DNA from: Glebionis coronaria
Lineage: Eukaryota > Streptophyta > Magnoliopsida > Asterales > Asteraceae
Assembly (NCBI GenBank): GCA_025667525.1
Contig: JANFOE010000055.1
Span: forward strand, 62,001-126,000
DNA length: 64,000 nt
Direction of reading: 5' to 3'
Part shown: piece by piece, positions 47,278 through 58,866 of the stretch
Numbering within the stretch: position 1 is the first letter of the stretch
Layout: every line of letters begins with the position of its first letter
The notes under the pieces: model-generated
Database searches by the model: none
The model's input: only the letters and a program-made list of their open reading frames with translations
Told to the model about the DNA's origin: nothing
Made by a program: the position numbers and the translations under genes

Positions 47278-48268
47278 CTATGATGAAAAGCTCATAGAAT
47301 ACCTTGAAGAAAAGCCGCAAGGGTCAAATACGTGGTTCTCATCCAACAAATAGCATAAGCCTAGGGTGAAGAGCACAAGCCAAAGTAGAGTAGGCGAGGT
47401 TCCCTTAAGCAAAAGTTGAGCACGGTGATAGAATGTGTGGTAAGGTAAAAGCATAGCTCCGTATTTTCCAAAAGTCTTTCCTTTTATTACATCAGATGGA
47501 TACTGAGATGGCTTAAAAACTGTGATACCCAGATCAAACACCTTCTCCTTTAGGGGAAAATAAGAAAGACACTCAGTGGACCTTGAAGAAGATTCTCCCA
47601 TATACCGCACAATCTCATCCGAAGAAGGTTGAAAGAGAGGTGTCAAAACATAAGTACTGCGAATGTTGGTGTCTTCTGGTTTCTTCTCCTTTGAAGCAGG
47701 TTTCGTAAAGTCCGAAGAAGGGTAGAGGCCATAATCAAAATCCAAAGTAGGAGAATCTTGCTCATTTGGAAAGTAAGTATTGAGAAAGGTGGTGAAATCT
47801 TCCTCAAAAGAGTAATCCTCTAAAGTAGCATCAAGCATTATTGGTGGAGGATCCTCATCAAAAATACCAAAAACATCATTAAGACACAACACTTGAAGAA
47901 TCACTCGAAAAAGTGTCAACATCATCAAAGTCATCATAAGTCGGCATGTATTCATACTCGGAAGTAAAATCATCATATTCATCAAAAATTGGTGGAGCAT
48001 CCAAATCGGAAGTATAATCATCATATTCATCATAGATTGGTGGAGCATCCAAATTGGGAAGAGAATCATCATAATCGTCCACATGTTCTTGAAAAATTGG
48101 ATTATCATAGAAAGTCTCGAAAAGAGGATTGTTGTGTAGTACAAAATCATTGATATCAAGCTTTGTAGTTTCCAAAGGAGTTGTAACAAGCTCTTCTTGA
48201 AGCACATCAATCATGTTCGTCGATTCTTTTCCATTTGATTTGCTTGTAATCTTCCCCATTTTAAACAC
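47278..48268 (-). pseudogene. Element C post-protease ORF (two frames)
   Basis: Open first at 47879-48268, with acidic near-repeats LDAPPIYDEYDDYTSD and LDAPPIFDEYDDFTSE, then in another frame down to 47278 (FGIFDEDPPPIMLDATLEDY ... PLFQPSSDEIVRYMGE ... LLWLVLFTLGLCYLLDENHV). It appears to be one protein with a frame change near 47880. The C-terminal hydrophobic segment could be membrane-associated. It occupies the place where RT would be; the family is not one I can name. Confidence 0.5.
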
Positions 48269-48289
48269 TTGTTGATAATTCCCGACCCT

Positions 48290-48440
48290 AAGAATTAGTT
48301 CACCTTCAACAACATCGACTAAATCTTTTCCGGTTCGAATGGGCGTCCAAGTATTAACGGAATACGAGGATCCATCTAATAATCAACAACAACAAAATCA
48401 ACCGAAAAAGTTAAGGTACCAACTTTAACAAAAACATCTT
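48290..48440 (-). pseudogene. Element C protease C-terminal remnant
   Basis: Minus-strand frames read VGTLTFSVDFVVVDY, stop, MDPRIPLILGRPF, matching the flap-to-end part of Athila proteases (PLILGRPFL pattern), with stop codons and a frame change. Confidence 0.6.
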
Positions 48441-48468
48441 CGACAATACCAACGGGGTAAGCGAGAGT

Positions 48469-49593
48469 TCAATTTGCTAGCTCAAGGGTCATACAGGTTG
48501 GTATAAGATCGGGTAATGATAACTTCTTCCAAACAATTAATGGTATTAAATTGATACTTGCCACGAGATCAGCTAAGGCAGTACATTCCTTGTTTTGAAA
48601 AAACAAACAAGGTAACACAAAACGACGGGGATCTCCATGTTTCTCCGGAAGTTCTTTGAGAAGGACTGCAGAACAATTTTCATTTAATCGAGTATTGACA
48701 AATTCAACCATCTTCTCCTTCTTACTAAGCAACTCCTTGAACGCTTTAAAAAATTTCAGCATTTGGACAAGTGCTTCAGCAAGGCTAATGTTAAAGTTCA
48801 TTTGTGTAATCATCTTCAAAAAGGAAGTAACTTGAGTATCCTCCTTAGTGAGCACTTTGCACTTGTCTAACCGAGAAGGAGGTGTAAGTGGAGAAGGCGA
48901 AGATTGAGAAGTTGAAGGTTGAGATGTTAAAGGTTTAGAGGGTGAAGGGTTTGTCTTGTTTATAACTTCAAGAAGAGGTGAAGATGGTAATGGATAACTA
49001 GTACTAGGCGTGGTACTAGGAGGGATAAATGGGGGTGGAGGAGGTGTAGGTGGAGTAACTGGGAGAGGGATAGAAGGTCCTACCAAAGTTACTCCACTGC
49101 GTATAGCAATAGCACTTACATTAGCTCTAGGGTTGGTTTCGGTTGTTGAAGGAAGAGCACCTTGGGGACGAAGGGCTTGAAACATTTGAACAAATTTCCA
49201 ATCCGTGGAATCTTGCATTTCCTTTAATTTCTTATCTTGTTCCGAAATCTTTTGAAGAACAAAGTCCATTTGTGGATTAGGTAAATTGAACCCTTGTTGT
49301 TCAAAACCTTGGTTTGGGTATTGATTGTATGGTGGAAAACCTTGAGGATTAAAACCTTGGTTTGGATAGCCTTGATTTTGCATTTGATAATTTCCTTGAT
49401 TTGCATAGTAGCCCCTCATATTTTCATTTTGTTGAAAATTAGCTTGTGGAGGCCCTTGGTTGTTTTGGGTGGGTGGGTGTGGTCTTTGTTGAAAACCGGG
49501 TGGAGCCAAGTAATTAGTCGAATTATATGACAAATGATTAACATCGACATTCGGCTTGAAATGAACCCTCTCCCTGTTGTTGTAAGCATACAC
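48469..49593 (-). pseudogene. Element C gag C-terminus and protease
   Basis: 374 codons: a Gln/Asn/Pro-rich gag tail (QNQGYPNQGFNPQGFPPYNQ), a Pro/Ser linker, then FLKMITQMNFNISLAEALVQ, LNENCSAVLLKELPEKHGDP and CTALADLVASINLIPLIVWK. The last is the aspartic protease region, normally with a D-[LST]-G-A-S motif; here the Gly is Val, so the protease is likely dead. Ends at a stop after LELAN. Confidence 0.8.
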
Positions 49594-49632
49594 TTCCCCG
49601 TGAGATTGTTCATAAGCCTTATCACAATTAGC

Positions 49633-49899
49633 TTAAGAGTGTGGCCCACCACAAGTTTCACAAGTCATATTAAGAGCATTCACATGTTGACTAGGGGTGT
49701 TTTGAACATGTAAGGAAAGTTTAGTCACTATTGATGTAAGTGCTTGAATTTGATTGTTGGTTTCACTATCACTAGTACTAGCCATAGTAGCCCTAACACT
49801 TTTAGTTTGCACTTTAGCCTTGTTTTCTATAATTGCCCAAGCATCGTTCATGGATTTCACAAGAATATTACCCCCCCCCCCCCCCCCCCCCCGAAGCAC
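49633..49899 (-). pseudogene. Element C gag middle, after poly-G tract
   Basis: Continues the gag protein after a 22-base homopolymer (G on this strand, 49871-49892): NILVKSMNDAWAIIENKA and a Cys/His remnant (CETCGGPHS) of a zinc knuckle, then a stop. The homopolymer puts it out of frame with the gag core to its right. Confidence 0.75.
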
Positions 49900-50447
49900 T
49901 ATTTAGTGAATCTTGGTCATTCAAACTAAATCCATTATAAAAAGTATTAATTTGATGCACTTTAGTAAAACCGTGTTGTGGACACTTTCTTAAAAGTTCC
50001 TTAAAACGATCCCAAGATTCACTAAACGTCTCACCGTACTTTTTTTCAAAATTAATGATGTCATTCCGCAAAGCGGTAGTACGTGAGGGTGGAAAGAAGT
50101 AATTAGTGAATTTGGTGTCTAAGTCCGCACATGTGGCAATACTTTGGGGTGGTTCCTTATCAAGCCAAGCTCGGGCTTGTCCCTCGAGAAAGAAAGGAAA
50201 GAGGAGCAAACGAATTGCCTCTTGTGAGACCCCATTGTATTTCACAGTATTAGTTAAGTGTACGAACCTCTTGATGTGATCATGAGGATCATCATGAGTG
50301 CGGCCCAAGAAAAGTGTAACAAAGACCATTTGAATAAAAACCAGTTTTGAGCTCGAAGTTGTTTGCGTCAATAGCCGGCACCACAATCCCATCGTCATTG
50401 CCTTCAACATGTGATTGCAATAGCTCGATCATTAGACGGTTATCCAT
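49868..50447 (-). pseudogene. Element C gag core
   Basis: The start is probably the ATG at 50447 (MDNRLMIELLQSHVEGND...), with a frame change near 50340 into the 180-codon frame carrying DDPHDHIKRFVHLTNTVKYN, LFPFFLEGQARAWLD, FTNYFFPPSRTTALRNDI, ESWDRFKELLRKCPQHG and INTFYNGFSLNDQDSLNSA. These are classic retrotransposon Gag blocks of Athila/Tat gypsy elements. Ends in a glycine run and stop caused by the homopolymer. Confidence 0.88.
49871..49892. repeat. Poly-C tract, 22 bases
   Basis: An uninterrupted C run on the plus strand inside gag of Element C. Confidence 0.95.
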
Positions 50448-50776
50448 GGTGTTTTACAACACGAGTCTCGATGATAGCGGCTTGAATGGATTTCCTCTTG
50501 CGCGAACGGGTACGCATACGCCTACAAAAGAAAAAGATAGGAAAAAAAATACAAGAAGAAACAAAGTTAAGGTATAAAAAAAATATTTTTGGGCAAAACT
50601 TTTAAAAAGAAATGCTTTTTATGATTTTTTTAAAATGTTTTTGGATTTTTGAAATTTTTTATTTTTTTGTGTTTTTGAAAATTTTTGAAATTTTTGCAAG
50701 AAAAATAACGTTCACGAGTGAACGAATCCTAAAATCCAACGCGCCTCTCACAAAAAACCGTTAATTTTTACTAAAA
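50448..50776. other. Element C leader
   Basis: Noncoding leader between primer site and gag; AT-rich with T runs around 50600-50700. Confidence 0.6.
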
Positions 50777-50794
50777 GAGCTGGCAGCGGCGCCA
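50777..50794 (-). promoter_or_regulatory. Element C primer binding site
   Basis: Minus strand TGGCGCCGCTGCCAGCTC lies four bases from the 5' LTR. It resembles TGGCGCCGTTGCCGGGGA, the Athila-type site complementary to tRNA-Asp, with several mismatches at its far end. Confidence 0.75.
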
Positions 50795-50797
50795 TTT

Positions 50798-52519
50798 TAA
50801 TAACTGAATTTTTATAATAAAAATATGTTCTCTCGTTTCGATTCGAATTGAAATCGGGTTTTAAGTGTGACTCAATCGTTTTTGGTTAATAAAAAAAAAG
50901 ATTGATTGGTGAACTAAAACAAATGACAAATATAAAGAAATTAAACAAATTTTAAAACTTGACAAAAAGTAAAATTAAAAATAAAATTAAACAAAACAAT
51001 TTATAATAAACTTGGTAAAAAAATGGCGGGAAAACAAAATTTAAAAACAATTTAATTCGGAAAAAAAAGCCAAACTATAATTCGGAATTCTTAAAAAAAT
51101 GCATAATTCAGAAAAACGTAAGAAATGTTAGTTCGGAATAAAGAAACAATTCAGAATTCGGAATGCCAAACATTAAGCTAGTTCGGAATGTTATTATGAA
51201 CATTATTCGGAATAAGTTGTACTACATGTTATTCGGAATAAAGAAGTAACACAATTCGGAAAAGAGAAAGTCATAACTAATTCGGAATGTTTGGTTTGGA
51301 CTTAATTCGGAATGTTTGGTTTGGACTTAATTCGGAATTCAGATTTACAAAGTAATTCGGAAAACAGTTTTTGCAAGCTAACTCGGAATACACACTTAAA
51401 AACTAATTCGGGATAAACAAATACAAATCTAATTTGGAATGTCTAAGTATAGCTTAATTCGGGATAATAAAAAGGTTAATAAGTCAGAATATAGAAAATG
51501 TAACTAATCCGGAATAATAGAAATCAAAATACAAGTCAGATTACTAGGTTTTGTAATTCGGATAAAAATGAAAATAAGCTAAAACCAAATAAGCAAATAA
51601 GCAAAAATTAAGCCAAACTAAATTTTAGAAAAAGCTAAACAAGACACAAATTAAAAACTCTAAAAACACCAAATAAGCAAACTTAATAAAATCAACTTTT
51701 AAAACATTAATATACCAAATCCACTTAATTAAAAATAGGATAAACACCCAATAAGAAATAAGCACAATAAGCTATAACCGTCAATCACATAAAAATAATA
51801 AGAACAATGAAATAGACACTTCAATCAAATAAGCAATAAGATCAAACAAGCTACATGATTAACCAAATCAAACACAAGATTTAAAACTAGAAAGGAAGAA
51901 TGAGATTATTTAATTAAAAAGCTTGAATTAAAAATGAAGATTAAGATTCAAAAGATTAAGACAAAAGATTAAAAACTTAAGAACATGAAAGAAAGCTAGA
52001 GAGAGAAAGTAATTTTACACCTACTCCTAATTACCTTAATTAAAACTATCTAATAATGAAAAGACTAACTGAAAGATATGAATCCTATTTATAAAGGAGG
52101 AGTTGTTGGCGTGTTGCTTTCTTCTTTGTCTTTGTCTTCTCGTCTTTTTAATTAGTTCGTTTTTCTCGACTTTGTCTCGGGATTTGTCAAATGATAAAAT
52201 GAAATCGTCTTCTAATTTTCTTCTTTTATTAGACTTGGTTCTTCGACTTCGTTAAACTTCCGTCTTTGGTCAATCTTTAGAATAGGCCTTTGACTTCCGT
52301 TCTTTTTGCGCTCTTGATCTTTTTACTTTGTATTTTTTCTTTTTCTTCGATAAAAGCCCGTGAAAGCCCGTGTTTTCTTACTTTTTCATATTTTGGTCCT
52401 AAAACACAATTAAAACACAAACCACGCATAATTCTGACTTTTAAGACATTAAATACACGTTTTGGTCTCGTTTTTATTTGTTTTAAGTGGTAAAAGGATA
52501 AGTGTTTTCACACTTATTA
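50798..52519 (-). repeat. Element C 5' LTR (1722 bp)
   Basis: Partner of 43743-45470. ATTCGGAAT words recur at 51050-51550, with one 32-bp unit duplicated in tandem (51280-51335) that is single in the other LTR. Confidence 0.88.
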
Positions 52520-52524
52520 ACATG
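52520..52524. repeat. Target-site duplication ACATG (right)
   Basis: See 43738-43742. Confidence 0.8.
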
Positions 52525-52770
52525 CATGACCAGTGTCACCTAGTTATGGAGGTACCATAACCATAACACTAGAGACACCAGTGTTATGACTTCCCTATGG
52601 GAGGGTGATTGCTCGTGGCATCCCTTTTCAGTTTGGCCTTATATTTATTATCATGTGGTGCGTATGGGTGCATCCTAGTTACATGTTTTACAGGATTTTC
52701 ATGGTGAATGCGATGTCTGACTTGCATCCTTCACAAGGAGTTGATCCCTCCTACAGATCGATTAGCTTTG
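52525..52770 (+). repeat. LTR family B copy 2, end, and short internal piece
   Basis: The first about 42 bp finish the LTR (ccagtgtcacctagttatgg matches the complement near 31800). A perfect inverted repeat CATAACACT/AGTGTTATG follows at 52562-52588. The rest, to the Element 3 LTR at 52771, has no primer site or domain I can recognise; the small ORF at 52605-52796 is probably chance. Confidence 0.45.
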
Positions 52771-53233
52771 TGTTAACGAGATTAAATCAAGTTTAACACA
52801 TAGAGAAACTTTGTGTTAATAACAATCCAAGTGTTATGCGGAATTAATACTTAGACTCAAGAACAATGCTAAACACAATATAAACAAAACTTTCACTTTT
52901 GATTATTGAAACTTGAGAACAATGAAAGTATATGAAAACGAATATCAAACATAAACCCTAAGACCTCCTTTTATAACATAAGGTGTCTTGTACAATAAGC
53001 AAACTTGTCAACTATTCTAGGAAGATATATTAAGATAACAATAGAAAATACAATATACAATGCATATCTTCCTAACATATCAAAACGTGTTGACTAAGTA
53101 TTCTAGGATTTCTCTTGTCAGCGATTGAATCTTTCTTGTCAGCGTCCAATCTGTTGGCGCTTGATTTATTCTTGTCAGCGTTTGAAATACCTTTGTCAGC
53201 GGCATAGTGATGTAGCTAATTTTATTCTCAACA
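52771..53233 (-). repeat. Element 3 3' LTR (463 bp)
   Basis: TGTTAACGAG at left and TATTCTCAACA at right. Followed on the element side by the purine tract TTTAGAGGAGGAT. Four GTCAGCG words lie at 53115-53201. Confidence 0.72.
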
Positions 53234-53275
53234 ATCCTCCTCTAAACATGATACATATACTAATGTTCAAGTTTC

Positions 53276-53977
53276 TCAATAAAACAAAATACAAAGAGGA
53301 TTCTTACAAATAAAAACATACTCCTGAGTCCGAGAATATATGAATCTCATAAAGTCCACCTCAAGCCTGGTGGTGATCAACTTTTTCAACAAATCTTGTG
53401 ACAGTCGATACGTCACATCTATCAACAAGAACTCTGCAAACTTTTTAGTACTCAAATGAAACACACCAACAGCTGAATACAAATGCCACTTCAGGCTACT
53501 CAAATTATCCAAATTTAACCAAACTGGATCTTCAACATCATGGACAAACATTCTTTGAAATGTTATCCAGATTTTTATTCCATTCAAGGAGGAAGGAGGA
53601 GCTTCTACATCATACTTCTCCTTCATCAAACTCCAAAGAGTTTCTACCTCCTCCCTATCCAGGCTGGCAAACAAAGTAATGAATGAAGTAAAAGTATGTA
53701 CCTTTCCTCCAGCCCTGGTAATCACCCAAAAACAAATAGAATCCTCCTCATACTTGATAATTGGATTCTTAAAATCAAGAGGCACAATAGTAGTCATATC
53801 AGATTCTTCTAAAGGAGAAAGCACCATGTTTCTCTTCAAAAAAACCTCATGTGGATTCAACTGATCAAGAATTGGAAATTTAAGCTTGAATCCCTTCTTC
53901 TTTGGTTTTGGCACAATGAAATCTTTCTCACTCTGCATAGCTTCCTCAATCTCTTCATGTATTTCCACAAAAAGCAT
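53276..53977 (-). pseudogene. Element 3 third ORF, C-terminal domain
   Basis: 233 codons: FWVITRAGGKVHTFTSFITL, LDREEVETLWSLMKEKYDV, FVHDVEDPVWLNLDNLSSLK, YRLSQDLLKKLITTRLEVDF. Homologous in order to Element 2 at 34647-35042. Longer at its N-terminus, where it keeps the IxRAxG.xxxF block remembered from relatives. Upstream frames are broken. Confidence 0.72.
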
Positions 53978-54570
53978 CCTAAAGATATTATCCTCACAAA
54001 CATGCTCCCAGATAGGAAATGCAAAGTACTCCAGTTGTTCAAAAAAAAGCTTCTTTAATTTGGCATATGTCTATCATGTTTGATGACACCTAAGAAGCAT
54101 ATAATAAAGCTCTCTTCTGTCCCTATTTCTCTTATAAAGTACCTTGTTTGCTCTATGCTTCAAAATGATCTTGCAATCACTTTAAACTCTCAACAGAATC
54201 TCCAAACCCCATATCTTCTTTGATAAAGTCATGTCTGGATTTTCTTTAACCTTCTCTTCCCATTTGAAATACATGAAAACTACCTTAGGCAAATCAAAAT
54301 CAACATGCATCTTCATTTGTTTGATATTTTCCTTAGCTAGCTCATCATTTTCACCATATTCCAATCTTTCTGGGTCTTCTTCTAAAATATTGGACCCATG
54401 ATCACTCTCTTCTTCTTTATCACCAGATTCATCCTTCTCATCACCTTCAGATTATGACGAGAGAATATGTGCTTCAATACTACCCTTCTTAAGCCCCTTC
54501 TTTTCTTGCTCTTGCAGTTGATGAGCAAGCATTTCATCAAACTTTGTCTGGGCTGCATCCTTTGGAACAT
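53978..54570 (-). pseudogene. Element 3 third ORF, middle remnants
   Basis: Short open pieces in different frames (54182-54364 and 54382-54570) with charged helical sequence (GENDELAKENIKQMKMHVDF). They correspond in place to the coiled-coil middle of Element 2's third ORF. Confidence 0.45.
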
Positions 54571-55366
54571 CTTCTACTAATAACACAGCTTTACCCTTAT
54601 CCATAGGATCAATAGAGGGAAAAGTACAAGATTATACCTGAGTGGAAGGCTCCTGAATCATGAGTGCGGGTTGGGACACACCGATCATACTTGGAATCCT
54701 GTCAGTGTCTGAAATAGGCGTGTTAACGTTCAAGTTAACTTTATTAGCGACTGATAATCCACTAGCTTTTAACATCGTCTTAGTGAAAGACTACTTCATG
54801 GGAGTGATTAAAAAGGGAGTAGCTTGTTCCTTCAAACATGTCAATGCTTCAGCTATCTTCTTAGTCCAATACGAACCTTGGGACCCCTTATCACTTAGAT
54901 TAGGTTCACCCTCCCCTTTGTAAGAATCATCTTCAGAGGACAAAACCATGGATCTCCTTCTTCTTGAGCCAGCAGCTTCCAAAACAAATATCCTCTCCCT
55001 CAATTAATTAAGTTCAAGGCCTTGGTCAGTGGCTTTTTGTACAAGTTCCACATTGGACATTTGCAAGCCAATGCAGATAGTCGTTAATTCTAACACAGAT
55101 AGTGGTTGCAGACTACCTTCCTCCATAATAGGGATTTGACTCCCCAAAATGGATTCATCAAGCAAGCTTCTTTCAGCTTCATGGCTAGGACCACTAGAGA
55201 AGACTCCAGTCGTCCTTTGTCTCTTCTCCAAGCGAAAGTCAAAAGGTTCATATGAGGAAGTGATTGGTGAACATGTGTTTGGGGTGGTGAGGTGACAGCG
55301 TGTGAAATAGGTGTATCAGTGACTGAAACACGAGTGCCATCGGCTGAAGGGTCAATGTGCATAGGG
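54571..55366 (-). pseudogene. Element 3 third ORF, Ser-rich part
   Basis: Open pieces 55004-55231 (LQPLSVLELTTICIGLQMSN) and 54791-55003 (RRRSMVLSSEDDSYKGEGEP), which match Element 2's LKPLSIMEYVHYLEK and RRRPQLVISTDEDSSKGEE in order. A TAA separates them. Confidence 0.55.
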
Positions 55367-56299
55367 TCATCTTGGTGGGGGTGAAGGTGGTTGTTGTTGT
55401 GGTTCATGTTCAGGTTCTTGTTGAGGTTGAGGGTTGTTGGCTGCTTCAATAACAGCCAACATGGAAGGTGTCAAAGGTAGGGGTCTGAAAGGTCGAGTAT
55501 TCATGGACAAAATATTTTTAGCCTTTTGAGTAAGGATCTTATAATAATTATCATGAACCCTACGACAGTAACCTTGGTGCTCAAAAACCATTTTCAAAAA
55601 TCTAGGGTAAGCCAGAGTCATCTTGTTACCTTTGTTTTTCAACATGCCCTAAAAAATCATATGGGAAAAATTATATTCTTGCCTAGTGGCTAAACAAACA
55701 AGAATACAACCAAAAGAATGATTGAGTTCATTGAAAGAAGTACACTTAGGACTAAGACATTACAAAAGGAGATGTATCAAGAACTTCCAGGCTGGGGGGA
55801 ATTGTTGTTTAGAATATTTATTAATTTTGCCCTCAGGGGGAAATTTATAACCGAAGCCTCTAAGTCCTTCTTCTAATTGTTCTTGAGGAAGGGTAGTCAC
55901 ACCATCTGCATCATCAAGCCTTAAGGCTTGACTAATAAGTGCTTCTGTGACCACCCATTGTGTCCCGTGAACAATCCCTAACAATGTAATCACTCCACCA
56001 ACTGTTTCAGAACTAGCAGTGTTCCAAAACTGTTTGATGTGTGTGATAGGAATGAGTGGAGCATGAGTAAAAGCGTACCTTAAGTTAGAAGCCAAGAGAT
56101 ACTCAATCATTCCAGTGTATTGTGGATGATGTGTGTCATCAGCCTCAAGGTAGGTGATCATGTTGTGTTGATCCCTAAAGCCCAAAGTAGCACCCATGTT
56201 TAAATAGAGGAGCCATGAAAACTGTTTGTTAAAGGTTAGAAAGTATGATAGTAAAAATGGATGGTTTTGGAGAAAATAGAAGACAATCAAGCAATTCAC
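55367..56299 (-). pseudogene. Element 3 third ORF, N-terminal domain
   Basis: Two open pieces: 55760-56299 (YTGMIEYLLASNLRYAFTHA, HIKQFWNTASSETVGG, DGVTTLPQEQLEEGLRGFGY, FPPAWKFLIHLLL) and 55367-55645 (MTLAYPRFLKMVFEHQGYC ..., then a Pro/Gln-rich tail). Stops between 55645 and 55760 break it. Same block order as Element 2. Confidence 0.7.
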
Positions 56300-56714
56300 A
56301 TTGTTTAAAATAGTATAAGCCCTATTTATAGGATGGAAACTAGGACACTATTGGTTGAAATAAGAGGTAAGTTATTCAAAATATAATGATGAAAATCTTG
56401 AAAAATAATAACTTATCTCTTAGCAATTAAAGAATTTACCAAATCCTATAAAATTACGGCCCAAAATATCACAAAAGTAACAACTAGGTAGGGCCCAGTG
56501 TTCTTCAAAGGTCAAAATGTTAGTGTCAGCGGGTAACGATTATATTTTGTCAGCGTGTAACTTTGCCATGTCAGCGTTTGAAAATGTGCTTGTCAGCGGG
56601 TGAACCACTATGTGTCAACGGCCAAAAATAAAAAGAAATAAAATAAAAAAACCTTAACAAAGAGGTTTACCTTAATGAAGATAACTCTTACTTTGAAATG
56701 ACTGAATTTTGGCA
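56300..56714. other. Noncoding leader of Element 3 third ORF
   Basis: No gene. GTCAGCG words cluster at 56524-56605, five copies in 85 bp counting one GTCAACG variant. Confidence 0.6.
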
Positions 56715-57095
56715 AGCACTGTCCAATCATGCACACTTGCATAAGCAAGATAGACATAATTGTCCTCAAGTGTCCCTTGCTAACCAAAGTTATTAAGTGT
56801 GAAGAAATCTCATATAAACCATTTGTAACTCCCAGGTAAGCCCATTTTTATTTACACCAAGTCTCCCAACCGACCAATCCCAATTCGGGGCCAATAAGTC
56901 TTGGCAACATGCACAGTGTATCAACTTTGCATGCTATAGTGCCTCAAGATTTAGAAATTCCAACAATTATTAAAAAGAAAAGCCTTCATTATTCCTAACT
57001 CCTACTCACCAGTGGACACAATCTAGAATCGTGATAAGAGTACTCTATAAGTACCCAAATACATAAAGGTGTCCTAAAGCTCCCCTTAAACTTAC
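56715..57095 (-). other. Conserved noncoding block between pol and third ORF (Element 3)
   Basis: Counterpart of 38090-38485 in Element 2; see that entry. The words acttgcataagcaag, cttggcaacatg, gtgcctcaag and ctagaatcgtg occur at the same spacing. Confidence 0.7.
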
Positions 57096-57419
57096 ACAGA
57101 TTTGCAAAGAAATAATTATGATAAATTTTTATTTCTAGATAGGAATGTAAACATTCAAACCATCATAAATAAAAAATTCTTCAAGATATAAGTCCATAAG
57201 CAACTCCGTATCCAATTGCACAATGTGCAACAATGCCTGCATGATTAGATCAAAAACCACAAAAACTAACATGGGCTATCAGCGGCCAAAATCCACTTGT
57301 CAGCGCAGAAAATGCCTTTGTCAGCGTTAGAAAATATAGTGGAAAATCTAATACTTTTACATGAGATAATAACAATGCATATCCTGTACATATTATACCA
57401 TAATCTCAAAAACACATTT

Positions 57420-58448
57420 TTATGGATTGATCATTCCAATACTTGTTACCAAGTACTGGACCCTCCCAACATCAAAAGGTTTAGTTAACAAATCAACCAC
57501 ATTATCTTCTGTGTTCACTCTATCTGGATGTATTAAACCTTTTTCAAAACAATCCCTTATAGAATGATGCCTTATTTCTATGTGTATAGTTTTAGAATGA
57601 TGTAAAGGATTTTTAATAATGCATAGAGGACTGTTATTATCTACAAAAATCTTAGTGTGCATAAAATTGTACCCATAATCCAAAAGATGATTTTGAATCC
57701 ATAGAACTTGTCCACAACATGCAGCAGCTGCTACATACTCAGCCTCAGTTGTTGAATTGGCTACCATAGTTTGCTTCTTGCATTGCCAAGATATAAGCCT
57801 GCTCCCAAGAAATTGGCATTCACCAGTTGTAGATTTTCTATCATGATTGTCACTTCCATAATCACTATTTGAATAGCCAATAAGCTCCAAAGGATACTCT
57901 CTAGGATACCATAATCCCAATGTGGGAAAGCATCTAAGGTATCTAAAGATCCTTTTAACTACATGAAGGTGACATTTATTGGGTGTGACTTTATGACGTA
58001 CACATGCACATACTGCAAACATAATGTCATGTCTTGAAGCTGTAAGATACATCAATGATTCAATCATGGATCTATAGTGCCTATAATAAACCTCTTTTCC
58101 TTCTCCATTCTTCCCCCATGGGTGTTCCCTGTCCATGGGAGTGCTAGCTCGTTTTTCATGTGGTGAAAAGCCAAATTTCTTCAAAATCTCAGCCACATAC
58201 TTATCTTGAGAGATGAAAATGCCATCCTTTTTCTGCTGAACTTGGAGACCAAGAAAGAAGGTCATCTCTCCCATAGCACTAATCTTAAAATTAACTGTCA
58301 TAAGTTCGGAGAATTCATCACTCATTCTTTGGTTAGATGAACCAAAGATGATATCATCTACATAAACATGAACAAGAATAAAATCATTCCCTTCCTTCTT
58401 TATAAACAATGTTTGGTCTATGGTACCCCTCTTGAATCCATTATCCAC
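57420..58448 (-). pseudogene. Element 3 RT C-terminal part and RNase H
   Basis: 342 open codons: RT active site YVDDIIFGSS, FFLGLQVQQKKDGIFISQDKY, MYLTASRHDIMFAVCACVRH; RNase H with YSNSDYGSD (first Asp block), STTEAEYVAAAACCGQ, KIFVDNNSPLCIIKN and HIEIRHHSIRDCFEK. RNase H looks complete, but the RT N-terminal half (58449-58866) is interrupted by several stops, so no full pol is made. Confidence 0.9.
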
Positions 58449-58866
58449 AAGATAAGTAGAAAGTGTTTCATACCATGCTCTAGGAGCCTAATGAAGGCCA
58501 TACATAGCCTTCTTTACTCTATAAACATTATGTGGATTCTCAGAATCTTCAAAACCAGGAGGTTGCATGACATAGGCTTCTTCTTTGATTATGCCATACA
58601 AAAATGCACTCTTCACGTCCATCTTTGAAACCCATGCCGGAAGCATGGGCTAGGAAAATCCTTATTGCTTCAATCATAGCAACAAGTGCAAAAACCTCTT
58701 CATAATTAATACCTTCTTACTGTGTATATCCCTAAGAAACCAATCTTGCCTTGTTTCTAACAACAATGCCTCCGTCATCCTTCTTGTTTCTAAAAACCCA
58801 TCTTGTCCTAATAGGCCTGACATACCTTAGAAAATCTACTAGCTCCCAAACATCTTGAATAGCAAA
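58449..58866 (-). pseudogene. Element 3 RT N-terminal half, degraded
   Basis: Minus-strand frames read VRNKARLVS, stop, GYTQ, stop, EGINYEEVFALVA and related RT blocks, with at least four stops or frame changes. Confidence 0.75.

Larger units (their letters stand above)
43743..52519 (-). mobile_element. Element C: Athila-like gypsy element without RT/integrase
   Basis: 8777 bp, LTRs 43743-45470 and 50798-52519, ACATG duplications, primer site 50777-50794, gag and protease remnants on the minus strand, and a 3' region with the Athila-type phrase AAGCGCTTCGCGGGAGGCAACCC (complement of about 47216-47238, shown here in part). No reverse transcriptase, RNase H or integrase is present. This makes it a non-autonomous gag-only derivative that would need enzymes from an intact relative. 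Confidence 0.85.

Noticed and set aside
50778..50796. Functional tRNA gene near the GGCGCC motif
   Set aside because: It is a primer binding site next to an LTR, with no tRNA cloverleaf.
52605..52796. 63-codon hydrophobic plus-strand ORF
   Set aside because: Crosses the boundary into the Element 3 LTR and matches no family I recognise.
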